Shown here: positions 42,880 to 51,367 of the stretch, one piece after another | How positions within the stretch are numbered: the stretch's first letter is position 1 | Layout of the letters: every line of letters starts with the position of its first letter | Source: Parahaliea maris | GTDB lineage: Bacteria; Pseudomonadota; Gammaproteobacteria; Pseudomonadales; Halieaceae | Reading direction: 5' to 3' | NCBI RefSeq assembly: GCF_008064665.1 | Contig: NZ_VRZA01000009.1 | Span: forward strand, 1-64,000 | Length of the DNA stretch: 64,000 nt | Position numbers and translations under genes: made by a program | Notes under the pieces: model-generated | The model's database searches: none | The model's input: only the letters and a program-made list of their open reading frames with translations | Told to the model about the DNA's origin: nothing

Positions 42880-42952
42880 GCACACTTTCGCGCTCTGATC
42901 TTGTGTTCGCCGTCTGCCCTGCCTGCGCCAGCAAGACGGGTTTACCAGACGC

Positions 42953-44359
42953 TTACACCCAGTCCTCGATATAGCGCTGCGCCATGTCATGGGCGTTAAA
43001 CTCGGCCCCCAGCACCGCGATAAAGGTGAACACGCCGGTGAGCTTGCGGGCGATCAGGGCAAACTCGCCGCTGGGCGTGGTGAAATGACGGGTCGCCGCG
43101 GAACCGGCAGCCTGGCGACCGACCCGCCGCAGCAGGGCCGAATGCGCCCAGCGGTACTCGCCGTAGCGATTCAGGTACTCGGGGGGTAATTCTTCCGGGG
43201 CCGCCAGAGGCTCGAGCAACTGGCAGCAAAAAGCGGCAAAACTATCCCGCGCCTGGGCGCTGCTATCCGGCCTCAGGCAACCGAGCCCCACCAGGCTTTC
43301 CACCACGCCCGCTTCATCGCCGGCCATTCCGGCGGAGATGGTGTTGCCCAGGTGCAGGAGAAAGTCCTCGTCCGGCGCCAGCACCGAACCAAAATCCAGC
43401 ATTACCAGCTCGTCACCGGTCGCCGAGGGGGCAATCAGGTAATTGCCGAAGTTGGGATCCGTCTGCAACAGCCCCCAGCGGTAGAGCTCCATGAAAAACA
43501 GTTCCAGCATCGCCTCGCCAAGGGCGTTGCGGCGCTGCTGGCCCAGACGGGCGACTTCCGAGCGGCTGACGCGATAGCCACTGACGTACTCCAGGCCGAG
43601 CACCGAGCCGCCGGAATATTCCGGGTATAGTCGCGGTACGCGGTAGGTCACGGTGCGTTCGCCGCGGGCATTGGCGGCCCGGGCGAGACGGCCCATCTCC
43701 TCGATCATCTGCCCTTCCCGGGCGTAGTCGATTTCGTGGTGCAACTGCTCGCGCATGCTGCCCAGCCAGTCGTCCAGTTCGGAGCCCGACTGCACCCAGC
43801 GCGCCAGCAGCAGCATCCGGACCACTGCGTCGAAGTCGTCATCGATCACCTCCGCCAGCCCCGGGTACTGCACTTTCAGCACAATCTTCTCGCCGGTAGC
43901 GCGGACCGTGGCCCGGTGGACCTGGGCGATGGAGGCTGCCGCCAGCGCGGTGTGTTCGATGTCCAGCTCGGCATAGCGCTCCCCCAGCTCGGCCTGCAGT
44001 ACCGGCGCAATCGAGGCCCAGGGCAGCGGTTCGGTATTCGCCTCCAGGGTGTGCAGCGCTTCGGTCAGCACCGGGGGCAGGAAATGCTCGCCCAGCAGGG
44101 CCATCATCTGGCCGATCTTGACGTAACTGCCCTTGAGTCGCCCGAGTTCGGCGACAAAGCGTTTGGCCTCGCGCCGGGCAAAGGCGGAGTCTCCCTCGCC
44201 ATCTTTGTCCCCGCCCCGCAGGCGCTGCAGGGCGCCATCCAGGGCCAGCGCGCCGCCCATTCGCAGACCGGCAAGGGAGACGGTGAGGCCACGACCGAAG
44301 CCACCGCGTTTCAGGGCGCGGCTGCGATCCGGGTTATCAGGCTTGTCACGATCCTCCAC
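42953..44359 (-). CDS. ABC1/UbiB/AarF-family atypical kinase
   Basis: 468 residues with the hallmarks of the family: the KxGQ motif (GSYVKIGQMM), the Ala-rich nucleotide loop AAASIAQVH, the invariant Lys in VLKVQYPG, TDPNFGNYLI in the catalytic loop and the metal-binding MLDFGS. Relatives support ubiquinone biosynthesis or lipid handling, and several have ATPase rather than protein-kinase activity. No C-terminal membrane anchor is evident. It is the last gene of the tight leftward unit of three acyl-CoA dehydrogenases and a GST (9-bp gap), so here it probably serves the acyl-CoA pathway or its electron transfer to quinone rather than being the housekeeping UbiB. Confidence 0.88.
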   Translation of the reverse strand: MEDRDKPDNPDRSRALKRGGFGRGLTVSLAGLRMGGALALDGALQRLRGGDKDGEGDSAFARREAKRFVAELGRLKGSYVKIGQMMALLGEHFLPPVLTEALHTLEANTEPLPWASIAPVLQAELGERYAELDIEHTALAAASIAQVHRATVRATGEKIVLKVQYPGLAEVIDDDFDAVVRMLLLARWVQSGSELDDWLGSMREQLHHEIDYAREGQMIEEMGRLARAANARGERTVTYRVPRLYPEYSGGSVLGLEYVSGYRVSRSEVARLGQQRRNALGEAMLELFFMELYRWGLLQTDPNFGNYLIAPSATGDELVMLDFGSVLAPDEDFLLHLGNTISAGMAGDEAGVVESLVGLGCLRPDSSAQARDSFAAFCCQLLEPLAAPEELPPEYLNRYGEYRWAHSALLRRVGRQAAGSAATRHFTTPSGEFALIARKLTGVFTFIAVLGAEFNAHDMAQRYIEDWV

Positions 44360-44368
44360 AACGACCCT

Positions 44369-45505
44369 TCAGTCCTCCGCATCCAGCAGCAGGGTGGCCA
44401 GTCGCTTACGGTGGTGCATGGCATCACCGAACTGCTGGTTGCTCCACTGGGCGCGACGAATGTAAAGCTGAGCATCGCACTCGTAGGTGAAACCCATGCC
44501 GCCGTGGAACTGCACCGCCCGGTCGCCGGCCTGTAACAGGGTATCGGAGGCCTGGGCCTTGGCCATACGACAGGCGATTTCCGCGTCACGACTGAGGGGG
44601 CCATCCTCCAGCAGGCTGGCGGCGTGGTAGATGAAAGAGCGGGCGGAATCGATTGCCATCAGGATATCCACGCAGGGGTGCTTCAAGGCCTGGTAGGAAC
44701 CGATCAGCTTGCCGAACTGCTTGCGGGTCTTGAGGTATTCCACGGTGGTGTCGAGGCAGGCGGCGGCACTGCCGGTGGCTTCGGCGGCCGTCAACAGGGC
44801 ACCGAGCAGGTAGTAGTCGCACAACGCCACGGTCACCTGGTCGCCGGCGATGATGACATCCGGGGTCAACTGGACCCCGCTGAAGTCCACCGTCGCGGCG
44901 CGTTTGGTTTCATCGATCAGGGTGTGGGGGCGAATGGCCCCCACAGGCAACTGCTCGGCCTGGACCAGCGCGAGTGCGGGCATGTCCCGGTGACGGGTGA
45001 CCACCACAAACCAGCCGGCTGCCTCGGCGTCCTGCACATACTGCTTCGCCCCCTGCAATACGCCGCTGTCATTGAAGCGGCAGTCGCAGGCATCCGACCC
45101 CCAGTCTGGCCCTTCCTGCAGGGCCACCGTCGCCGGCACCCCCGCGGCCACATCGGCCAGAAAGACGTCCACGCGGGCTTCCGCGGTCGCTCTCGCCACC
45201 AGTTGCCCGGCCAGCGTCGTACTGAGCAACGGCGTACCCAGCAGGGCCCGGCCCATGGACTCGGCAATAGCCACTGCGTGAGCAATGCCCAGACCACTGC
45301 CGCCCACGTGTTCCGGAAGCGCCAGGCCGGGCCAGCCCAGGCCGACAATTTCCTGCCACAGGGCTTCGTCGTAGCCCTGTGGCGTATCCAGCTGGGCGCG
45401 CACGGCCTCGATGGGCGAGCGCTCACGACAGAAGTTGCGCGCCACTTCCATGATCATCGCCTGGTCTTCGTCGAAAGCCAGGGCGGTGTTGTGTGCAACA
45501 GACAT
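44369..45505 (-). CDS. Acyl-CoA dehydrogenase, beta-type subunit
   Basis: 378 residues. The C-terminal domain is recognisable (TRKQFGKLIGSYQALKHPCVD, AVQFHGGMGFTYECDAQLYIRRA), but the middle domain lacks the SEPGAGSD-type FAD loop, as in partner subunits of heteromeric acyl-CoA dehydrogenases. It is nine base pairs after the full-length dehydrogenase at 45515-46717 and ten before the ABC1 kinase gene. Confidence 0.88.
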   Translation of the reverse strand: MSVAHNTALAFDEDQAMIMEVARNFCRERSPIEAVRAQLDTPQGYDEALWQEIVGLGWPGLALPEHVGGSGLGIAHAVAIAESMGRALLGTPLLSTTLAGQLVARATAEARVDVFLADVAAGVPATVALQEGPDWGSDACDCRFNDSGVLQGAKQYVQDAEAAGWFVVVTRHRDMPALALVQAEQLPVGAIRPHTLIDETKRAATVDFSGVQLTPDVIIAGDQVTVALCDYYLLGALLTAAEATGSAAACLDTTVEYLKTRKQFGKLIGSYQALKHPCVDILMAIDSARSFIYHAASLLEDGPLSRDAEIACRMAKAQASDTLLQAGDRAVQFHGGMGFTYECDAQLYIRRAQWSNQQFGDAMHHRKRLATLLLDAED

Positions 45506-45514
45506 AGTGTCCCC

Positions 45515-46717
45515 TTACTTCGGCAGGCCAAGCACATGCTCGGCAATGATATTGGCCTGCACCTGGCTGGTGCCGCCGCCAATGGTGGTGGAGAAGTTAT
45601 TGAAGTAGGCCCGCTGCCAGAATCCGCCCTGGCGAGCCTGGTCGTCGCCGACGTACAGGCTGCCCGCCGCGCCCTGCAGGCCCACCGCAAACTGGCGCAT
45701 ACGGCGACCGTATTCGGAGAAACGCAGCTTGTGCGACAGCTGCACCGAGAAGGGGTAGTCCGTGCCCAGGGCCTGGATGGCACCGCGCTTTTCGCACAGG
45801 GCGTTGGCTTTTTCTTCCATGATCAACTGCACCAACTGGTCGCGCACCACCGGATCGCTGAGCAGGGGCTCACCGTCGCGGGTCATGTCCCGCAATTCCT
45901 CGATCATGTCGTTGATCACCACCCGCACAAACTGCAGGCCACCGGCGGCACCCGCCTCGGCGCCGCGCTCGTACTGCAGGGTCTGCATGGCAATCTTCCA
46001 GCCCTGCCCCTCTTCGCCCATCAGGCAGTCGGCGGGAATCCGGGCATCGGTAAAAAAGGTTTCGGTAAAGCCGTATTCACCGGTGATCTTGCGAATGGGA
46101 CGGGCCTCAATACCCGGCACATCCATCGGCGCAAGAAAGAACGACAGGCCGTCGTACTTACGCTCCGTATTCGGGTTGGTACGCGCCAGCAGAATCATGT
46201 ACCTGGCGAAGTTACCGAGGGTGGTCCAGATCTTGGTGCCGTTGACCACGTACTCATCGCCGTCGCGCACCGCCCGGGTCTGGGCATTGCCCAGGTCGGA
46301 GCCATGATCCGGCTCGGAAAAGCCCTGGCACCAGATATCCTCGCCGGTGAGAATGCCCTTGAGGTAGCGGGCCTTCTCTTCCCCGGTACCGATGTGATTG
46401 ATCAGCGGGCCGGCCCAGCCGAGGCCGATCACGTTGAAACATATCGGCACTGCATGGCGGCGCATCTCCTGGTCGACGATACTCTGGAACACCGGCTCGA
46501 CACCGCCACCTCCGTACTCTTTCGGCCAGGCCATGCCGAGGTAGCCGGCGGCCCACACCTTGTGCTGCCACTCCCGGAGGAAATCGAGCTGCTGCTCGGT
46601 GCCCACTTCCATGAAGGACTGGGGCAGTAGAAAGCCGGGATCAGCCGGCTTGTTGTCGGCCAGCCAGGCCGACGCCTGTTGGCGGAACTCGCCGAGCTCC
46701 TGTTCTGTTGCGCTCAT
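45515..46717 (-). CDS. Acyl-CoA dehydrogenase, FAD-binding alpha-type subunit
   Basis: 400 residues. The FAD loop reads WCQGFSEPDHGSDLGNAQTRA with WTTLGNFARYMILLARTN after it. The C-terminal end has GGGTSQVQANIIAEHVLGLPK instead of YEGT, as in FadE-type enzymes acting on bulky acyl-CoAs. It is paired with the following beta-type gene in the same order (alpha then beta) as at 38.5-40.6 kb. It lies between the GST and beta-type genes with gaps of 15 and 9 bp. Confidence 0.9.
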   Translation of the reverse strand: MSATEQELGEFRQQASAWLADNKPADPGFLLPQSFMEVGTEQQLDFLREWQHKVWAAGYLGMAWPKEYGGGGVEPVFQSIVDQEMRRHAVPICFNVIGLGWAGPLINHIGTGEEKARYLKGILTGEDIWCQGFSEPDHGSDLGNAQTRAVRDGDEYVVNGTKIWTTLGNFARYMILLARTNPNTERKYDGLSFFLAPMDVPGIEARPIRKITGEYGFTETFFTDARIPADCLMGEEGQGWKIAMQTLQYERGAEAGAAGGLQFVRVVINDMIEELRDMTRDGEPLLSDPVVRDQLVQLIMEEKANALCEKRGAIQALGTDYPFSVQLSHKLRFSEYGRRMRQFAVGLQGAAGSLYVGDDQARQGGFWQRAYFNNFSTTIGGGTSQVQANIIAEHVLGLPK

Positions 46718-46732
46718 CGCGCCTCTCCTTTG

Positions 46733-47368
46733 TCAGTTGATTTCGGGCAGGACCAGGGGGCCGGCGCGCTCGTCGGCGCGGATAAAGGCCTCGCGCTGGC
46801 GCAAGCGGTCAAGGTAATCCCGGGTTTGCGGTTGGTATTCGCTGTCCAGCTGCAACAGGCTACCGAGGTGGAGGGCATAGCCCACGGCAATATCGGCAAT
46901 GGTAAAGCGCTCATCGACCAGGTAGCTGTGCCGGGCAAGATGGGCGTCAAGGCGCCGCAGCCGCGCCAGGTACCAGCGGGCGTAGTCCTCGGCCACGGGC
47001 TTTTTCGCCGGGTCGGGCTCGAGAAAGGTATAGCGCATGACGATGGTCTGGGGAAAGGTCAGGGTCGCATCGGCATGGTGAAGCCAGTTGAGGTAGGCGC
47101 CGTACTCACTGTGTCCGGCTTCCACACTGATTCGCCGGCGGCTATCGTAGCGATCCGCCAGGTACTGGCAGATACCGACCGACTCCGTCATTTCCACCGT
47201 GCCATCAGAGAAAAATGGCACCGTTCCCAGGCTATTGGTGTCCAGGTACTCCCGCTGGAACAGCCGGGGCGGAAAAGGCAGTACCTCCAGTTCGTATTCC
47301 AGCTCCAGTTCTTCCAGCGCCCACAGCGGGCGCAGGGAACGCGCGCCGGCGCAATGCCAAAGTTTCAT
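46733..47368 (-). CDS. Glutathione S-transferase-like protein
   Basis: 211 residues. The N-terminal thioredoxin-like domain starts MKLWHCAGARSLRPLWALEELELEYE and contains the glutathione-binding cis-Pro and Glu-Ser motif (GTVPFFSDGTVEMTESVGICQYLADRY). The C-terminal all-helical domain has FTIADIAVGYALHLG. It is embedded between acyl-CoA dehydrogenase genes with 14-15 bp gaps, so it is part of the pathway. Maleylacetoacetate-type isomerisation or conjugation of a reactive enal/enone intermediate are options. The reaction is not known. Confidence 0.9.
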   Translation of the reverse strand: MKLWHCAGARSLRPLWALEELELEYELEVLPFPPRLFQREYLDTNSLGTVPFFSDGTVEMTESVGICQYLADRYDSRRRISVEAGHSEYGAYLNWLHHADATLTFPQTIVMRYTFLEPDPAKKPVAEDYARWYLARLRRLDAHLARHSYLVDERFTIADIAVGYALHLGSLLQLDSEYQPQTRDYLDRLRQREAFIRADERAGPLVLPEIN

Positions 47369-47382
47369 CCCGCATCTCCTCC

Positions 47383-48555
47383 CTACAGGCCGTACTGGCG
47401 CGCGGCGAGATCGCGCATGATTTCTTCCGACCCACCGCCGATGGCGTTGACCCGCACTTCGCGATAGATCCGCTCGACCCGATTGCCGCGCATATAGCCG
47501 ATACCACCGAGGATCTGCATGGCCTCCCGGGCACAGAATTCCAGGGTCTCGCTGGCCTGTACCTTGAGCATGGCGATGTCACCGGGGTTGGGCTGGCCGG
47601 CGGCGATACTCTCGTAACACAGGCGCAGGTAAGCCTGGGTGGCGTTGATCTTCTGCTTCATCTGGGCAATCTTGTGGCGAATCACCTGGTGGTCAGCCAG
47701 TCGCTTGCCAAAGGTCCGGCGTTCGCCTGCCCAGGCCACCGCCTCTTCCAGGCAGACCCGGGCCTGGGCCTCCATGCTCGCCGCCATCCCCATGCGCTCG
47801 CCGTTGAAATTGGTCATGATCACACGGAAGCCCTGGTTTTCCTCGCCTATGAGCTGATCCACTGGCACCCTTACGTTATCGAAGTACAGGGTGGCGGTAT
47901 CCGAAGCCCACCAGCCCTGCTTGCGCGTGAGCGGTGTGCGTGAAAACCCTTCCGCATCGGTCGGGATCAACAGCATGGAGACACCGCCCGCGCCCTCGCC
48001 ACCGGTGCGCACCGCAGTGGAAACCCAGTTGGCCCGCATCCCGCCGGTAATGTAGGTCTTGCTGCCGTTGACAACGAAGTGGTCGCCGTCCCGTACCGCC
48101 GTGGTGGCAATATTGGCCACATCCGAACCGGCACCGGGCTCGGTAATCCCCAGGGAGATATGCTTCTGTCCCGCCAGCACCGGGCTCGCCACTGCCTGTT
48201 TCATGGCCTCACTGCCCCAGTTGATCACGGGCGGCAGGCCGATGCCGTGGATCATCAGGCTGGCGTTGATACCGCCCACGCCAAAGCGGGCCATCTCCTC
48301 CGCGGCGATCCAGCCGAACCACAGGTCAGTACCCTCCGTGATACCCCCATAGGCCTCAGGATAGCCCAGGCCCAGTAGGCCAACCGCCGCCGCCTTGGGC
48401 CACAGTTCGATGGGTATGTGCCCCGCCTCGTCCCACTCCTCGGCATAAGGAATGATTTCGGTATCGATGAAGCGCCGCAGTTGCTCCCGCCAGGCGTCGT
48501 GCTCCGGCGTCAGGTGGGGGTTGGGCAGGCGGGCGGAATCAAAGTCCAGCGACAT
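47383..48555 (-). CDS. Acyl-CoA dehydrogenase, citronellyl-/isovaleryl-CoA dehydrogenase-like
   Basis: 390 residues, a complete single-gene acyl-CoA dehydrogenase. The FAD loop is GITEPGAGSDVANIATTA, followed by YITGGMRANW. The C-terminal helices have AREAMQILGGIGYMRGNRVERIYREVRVNAIGGGSEEIMRDL. The position beside AtuA/carboxylase genes matches AtuD, which makes the unsaturated branched acyl-CoA that the carboxylase uses. It heads the leftward five-gene unit, and 69 bp separate it from the TetR gene. Confidence 0.9.
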   Translation of the reverse strand: MSLDFDSARLPNPHLTPEHDAWREQLRRFIDTEIIPYAEEWDEAGHIPIELWPKAAAVGLLGLGYPEAYGGITEGTDLWFGWIAAEEMARFGVGGINASLMIHGIGLPPVINWGSEAMKQAVASPVLAGQKHISLGITEPGAGSDVANIATTAVRDGDHFVVNGSKTYITGGMRANWVSTAVRTGGEGAGGVSMLLIPTDAEGFSRTPLTRKQGWWASDTATLYFDNVRVPVDQLIGEENQGFRVIMTNFNGERMGMAASMEAQARVCLEEAVAWAGERRTFGKRLADHQVIRHKIAQMKQKINATQAYLRLCYESIAAGQPNPGDIAMLKVQASETLEFCAREAMQILGGIGYMRGNRVERIYREVRVNAIGGGSEEIMRDLAARQYGL

Positions 48556-48624
48556 GGTTTCTCCTTATGTTTATGTTGGGTGGACCTGTGCGTTAGTGGC
48601 CACGGGCGCCCTACCTGGAATGGG

Positions 48625-49365
48625 TCATGACTTTGCCAGCTGTTCCAGGCGTTCGGCGGCCGCCTCCAGCCGTTCACAGGCCCGGGTCATCGCGTCCGCG
48701 GGGGGGCTGGAAGCCGGGTCAGCGCACATGCTCTGCCACAGGGGCTCGACAATGCTGTGCACGCGCCCTGGCATCTCGGCGAAGGCGTCGTGCAGGAACA
48801 GGCTGCGGTTACAGTACTCCAGACCGCCAAAGAACAGGTCCCGCAGGGCCGGCAGGTTGGCGTCGGCCCGCACCTCGCCCCGCTCCATTCCCTCTCGCAC
48901 CGCAAAATCGAACACCCAGGCGTAGCTGAGGTTCAACTCGTGCAACACCGAACCCGCGATCTCGGTATAGCCACGGATATCCACATTCATGTAGGACTGG
49001 ATCAGGCGCATGAACAGGGCGTTATCCCGGGACATCACCTGGATGTGGTTTTCCGCCAGTAACTGCAGGCGCTCGCGGGTGGCAAAGTGGCTGCGCAGGA
49101 TGCCATTGGCCTTCTCTGTCAGTTCCTCGTAGATCCGCGCCAGGATCGCACTGATCAGTTCGTTCTTGGAGCTGAAGTAGTTGAACAGTGTGCCCTCGGA
49201 CACCCCCGCCGCCGCTGCGATCTTGCGCGTGGAAACGGCGTGAAAGCCCTCCTCCCCGAACAGCTCGGTGGCAGCTCGCAGGATATTCTCAGCCCGCTCC
49301 TCGTTGCGCCCGCGCAATCGCTCGACTATTGATTCAGTCACCGTTGCACGCCCCGTGTCTGTCAT
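48625..49365 (-). CDS. TetR-family repressor of the terpene/branched-acid cluster (AtuR-like)
   Basis: 246 residues. The N-terminal TetR helix-turn-helix is clear (ILRAATELFGEEGFHAVSTRKIAAAAGVSEGTLFNYFSSKNELI), followed by an all-helical ligand domain. It is divergent from atuA across 113 bp and sits directly upstream of the leftward dehydrogenase unit on the same strand, so it can control both directions. The ligand is probably an acyl-CoA intermediate, as in P. aeruginosa AtuR (inferred). Confidence 0.9.
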   Translation of the reverse strand: MTDTGRATVTESIVERLRGRNEERAENILRAATELFGEEGFHAVSTRKIAAAAGVSEGTLFNYFSSKNELISAILARIYEELTEKANGILRSHFATRERLQLLAENHIQVMSRDNALFMRLIQSYMNVDIRGYTEIAGSVLHELNLSYAWVFDFAVREGMERGEVRADANLPALRDLFFGGLEYCNRSLFLHDAFAEMPGRVHSIVEPLWQSMCADPASSPPADAMTRACERLEAAAERLEQLAKS

Positions 49366-49404
49366 GCCTGACCTGCCTGGAGAAAATCATTCATCAAATC
49401 CCGA

Positions 49405-49440
49405 TTGAGCGTTGCCGCTAAATAATATAGCATCACTCAA
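49405..49440. promoter_or_regulatory. Candidate TetR operator in the tetR-atuA gap
   Basis: Inverted repeat TTGAGCGTTGC (49405-49415) and GCATCACTCAA (49430-49440), nine of eleven positions complementary, 14 bp apart. A related half-site GCAACACTTT follows at 49451. The AT-rich spacer (TAAATAATAT) could hold promoter -10 elements. Confidence 0.5.
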
Positions 49441-49478
49441 AATTTAAAAAGCAACACTTTAACGGAGTGTAGCGACCC

Positions 49479-51311
49479 ATGAAGCAAATCACCATTGGCG
49501 GCGCCTCGGGGTACTGGGGCGACGCCTCCCTGGCCACCCGCCAACTACTGGACAGCGGCGAGCCCGATTTCCTGGTCTACGACTACCTGGCTGAGATCAC
49601 CATGTCGATCCTGGCCCGCGCCCGGGCCGCGGATGACAGCAAGGGCTTCGCCACCGACTTTGTCAGCGCGGCCATGGCGCCAAACCTTGGGCAGATCGCC
49701 GAGCAGGGGGTCAAGGTGATCGCCAACGCCGGCGGCGTAAACCCGGCTGCCTGTGCCGCGGCACTGCGGGCGCTGATCCGGCAGCAGGGCCTGCACCTGC
49801 GGGTCGCGGTGGTGGCAGGGGATGACCTGCACGCCCGGGCCGGCGAATTCAGTACGACCCGGGAAATGTTCTCGGGCGATGACTTCCCGCCGCGGGAACA
49901 GATCGCCAGTCTCAACGCCTACCTGGGCGCCTTCCCGATCGCCGCCGCGCTGGACCGGGGCGCCGATATCGTCGTCACCGGACGCTGTGTCGACAGCGCG
50001 GTGACACTGGGCGCCTGTATCCACAGCTTCGGCTGGTCGCGGGGGGATCTCGACCAGCTGGCTGCGGGCAGCCTGGCCGGGCACATCCTCGAGTGCGGCA
50101 CCCAGGCGACCGGCGGCAACTTTACCGACTGGGAGCAGGTCGAACGCATGGAAGAGGCGGGCTACCCCCTCGCTACTATCTGTGCGGATGGCAGCTTCGA
50201 AGTGCACAAGCCCGCCGCCAGCGGCGGCCTGGTCAGCGTGGGCACCGTGGCCGAACAGATGCTCTACGAGATCGGCGACCCCGGCGCCTACCCGTTGCCC
50301 GATGTCACCTGTGACTTTACCGGTGTCGTGCTGGAGGCGGCCGGCGAGGACCGCGTGCGGGTGACGGGCGCCCGCGGGCGCGCGGCCCCCACCAGCTACA
50401 AAGCCAGCGCCACCTGGGCCGATGGCTTTCGGGCCGGTCAGATCTGGACCTATTACGGTCGCAGCGCCGGCAAACGCGCGCGGCAGTTTGCCGACAGTGT
50501 CTTTCGCCGGGCTGGTGCGGCCCTTGCCGAAGCCGGCCTGCCCCCCTTCCTGGAGACCTGCTGTGAAGTGATCGGCGAAGAGTCCCACTTTGGCGCCGCA
50601 AAGGCCGTCGAGGATGTGCGCGAGGTCGACGTCAAACTCGCCGTGCGCCACGCCAGCCCGAAGGGAATCGGCATCTTCCTCAAGGAAATGACCGGCCTGG
50701 GCCTGACCGCACCGCCGGGGTTGACCGGCTTCGCCGGCGCCCGCGCCAAACCCTCCCCCGTGGTGCGTTTGTTTTCGCTCCTGGTACCCAAAGACCGGGT
50801 GAGCATCACCGTGGATGTCGAGGGCGAGGCCTTCGACTGCAGCGACTCTCTGCCCGGGAACGACACGTCAACTGCCCCCCGCCACGCTCCTGCACCCTCA
50901 GCTACACCCTCAGCTACACCCTCAGCTGCACCCTCAGCAGTCGCTGGCGACATGGTAGAGACACCACTGGAGAGCCTCGCGTGGGCCCGCAGCGGCGACA
51001 AGGGCAACAAGGCCAATGTCGGTGTCATCGCCCGCCATCCGGGCTTCGTACCCTGGATCGCCCAGGCGCTGACCGAGGAAAAGGTTGCCAGCTGCTTTGC
51101 CCACTTTCTGGCGCCGGGCCAGTCGCGCCCGGTAGAGCGCTTCTACCTGCCGGGAAGCCACGCCTTCAATTTCCTGCTGCACGAGGTGCTGGGCGGAGGC
51201 GGTGTTGCCAGCCTCCGTAGTGACCCCCAGGGCAAGGGCTATTCGCAACTGCTGCTGGCACAGAGCATCCCGTTACCGGCGGCGCTGGCGCGCAGCCACG
51301 GAATCCACTGA
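49479..51311 (+). CDS. atuA: AtuA-type protein of acyclic terpene utilisation (DUF1446 plus C-terminal AtuA-like domain)
   Basis: 610 residues. The N-terminal DUF1446 domain (ITIGGASGYWGDASLATRQLL, ITGRCVDSAVTLGACIH-like, about residues 1-455) is joined by a low-complexity Pro-Ser-Ala-Thr linker to a C-terminal domain of about 110 residues (LESLAWARSGDKGNKANVGVIARHPGF). The two parts are separate genes in some bacteria. The family is required for growth on citronellol/geraniol in Pseudomonas, but its reaction is not established. It heads the rightward unit with the carboxylase subunits. The linker is encoded by a 12-base tandem repeat. Confidence 0.9.
   Translation: MKQITIGGASGYWGDASLATRQLLDSGEPDFLVYDYLAEITMSILARARAADDSKGFATDFVSAAMAPNLGQIAEQGVKVIANAGGVNPAACAAALRALIRQQGLHLRVAVVAGDDLHARAGEFSTTREMFSGDDFPPREQIASLNAYLGAFPIAAALDRGADIVVTGRCVDSAVTLGACIHSFGWSRGDLDQLAAGSLAGHILECGTQATGGNFTDWEQVERMEEAGYPLATICADGSFEVHKPAASGGLVSVGTVAEQMLYEIGDPGAYPLPDVTCDFTGVVLEAAGEDRVRVTGARGRAAPTSYKASATWADGFRAGQIWTYYGRSAGKRARQFADSVFRRAGAALAEAGLPPFLETCCEVIGEESHFGAAKAVEDVREVDVKLAVRHASPKGIGIFLKEMTGLGLTAPPGLTGFAGARAKPSPVVRLFSLLVPKDRVSITVDVEGEAFDCSDSLPGNDTSTAPRHAPAPSATPSATPSAAPSAVAGDMVETPLESLAWARSGDKGNKANVGVIARHPGFVPWIAQALTEEKVASCFAHFLAPGQSRPVERFYLPGSHAFNFLLHEVLGGGGVASLRSDPQGKGYSQLLLAQSIPLPAALARSHGIH
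50887..50934. repeat. 12-base tandem repeat encoding the AtuA interdomain linker
   Basis: Four copies of a CAGCTACACCCT-type unit (50887, 50899, 50911, 50923) encode repeating Pro-Ser-Ala-Thr/Ala. The unit length keeps the reading frame, so linker length could vary between strains. Confidence 0.85.
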
Positions 51312-51367
51312 TTTACCAACGTCTTCCACGGGTGCTTACCCGTGAAGCCATTGCCGGGAACCAAGCC

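Noticed and set aside
44624-46630. A plus-strand open frame of about 670 codons
   Set aside because: It is antisense to two acyl-CoA dehydrogenase genes with clear family motifs; no ribosome-binding site or domain.
38545-48555. The five acyl-CoA dehydrogenases as recent gene duplications
   Set aside because: Their lengths, FAD loops and C-terminal motifs differ clearly; they look like distinct subfamilies.
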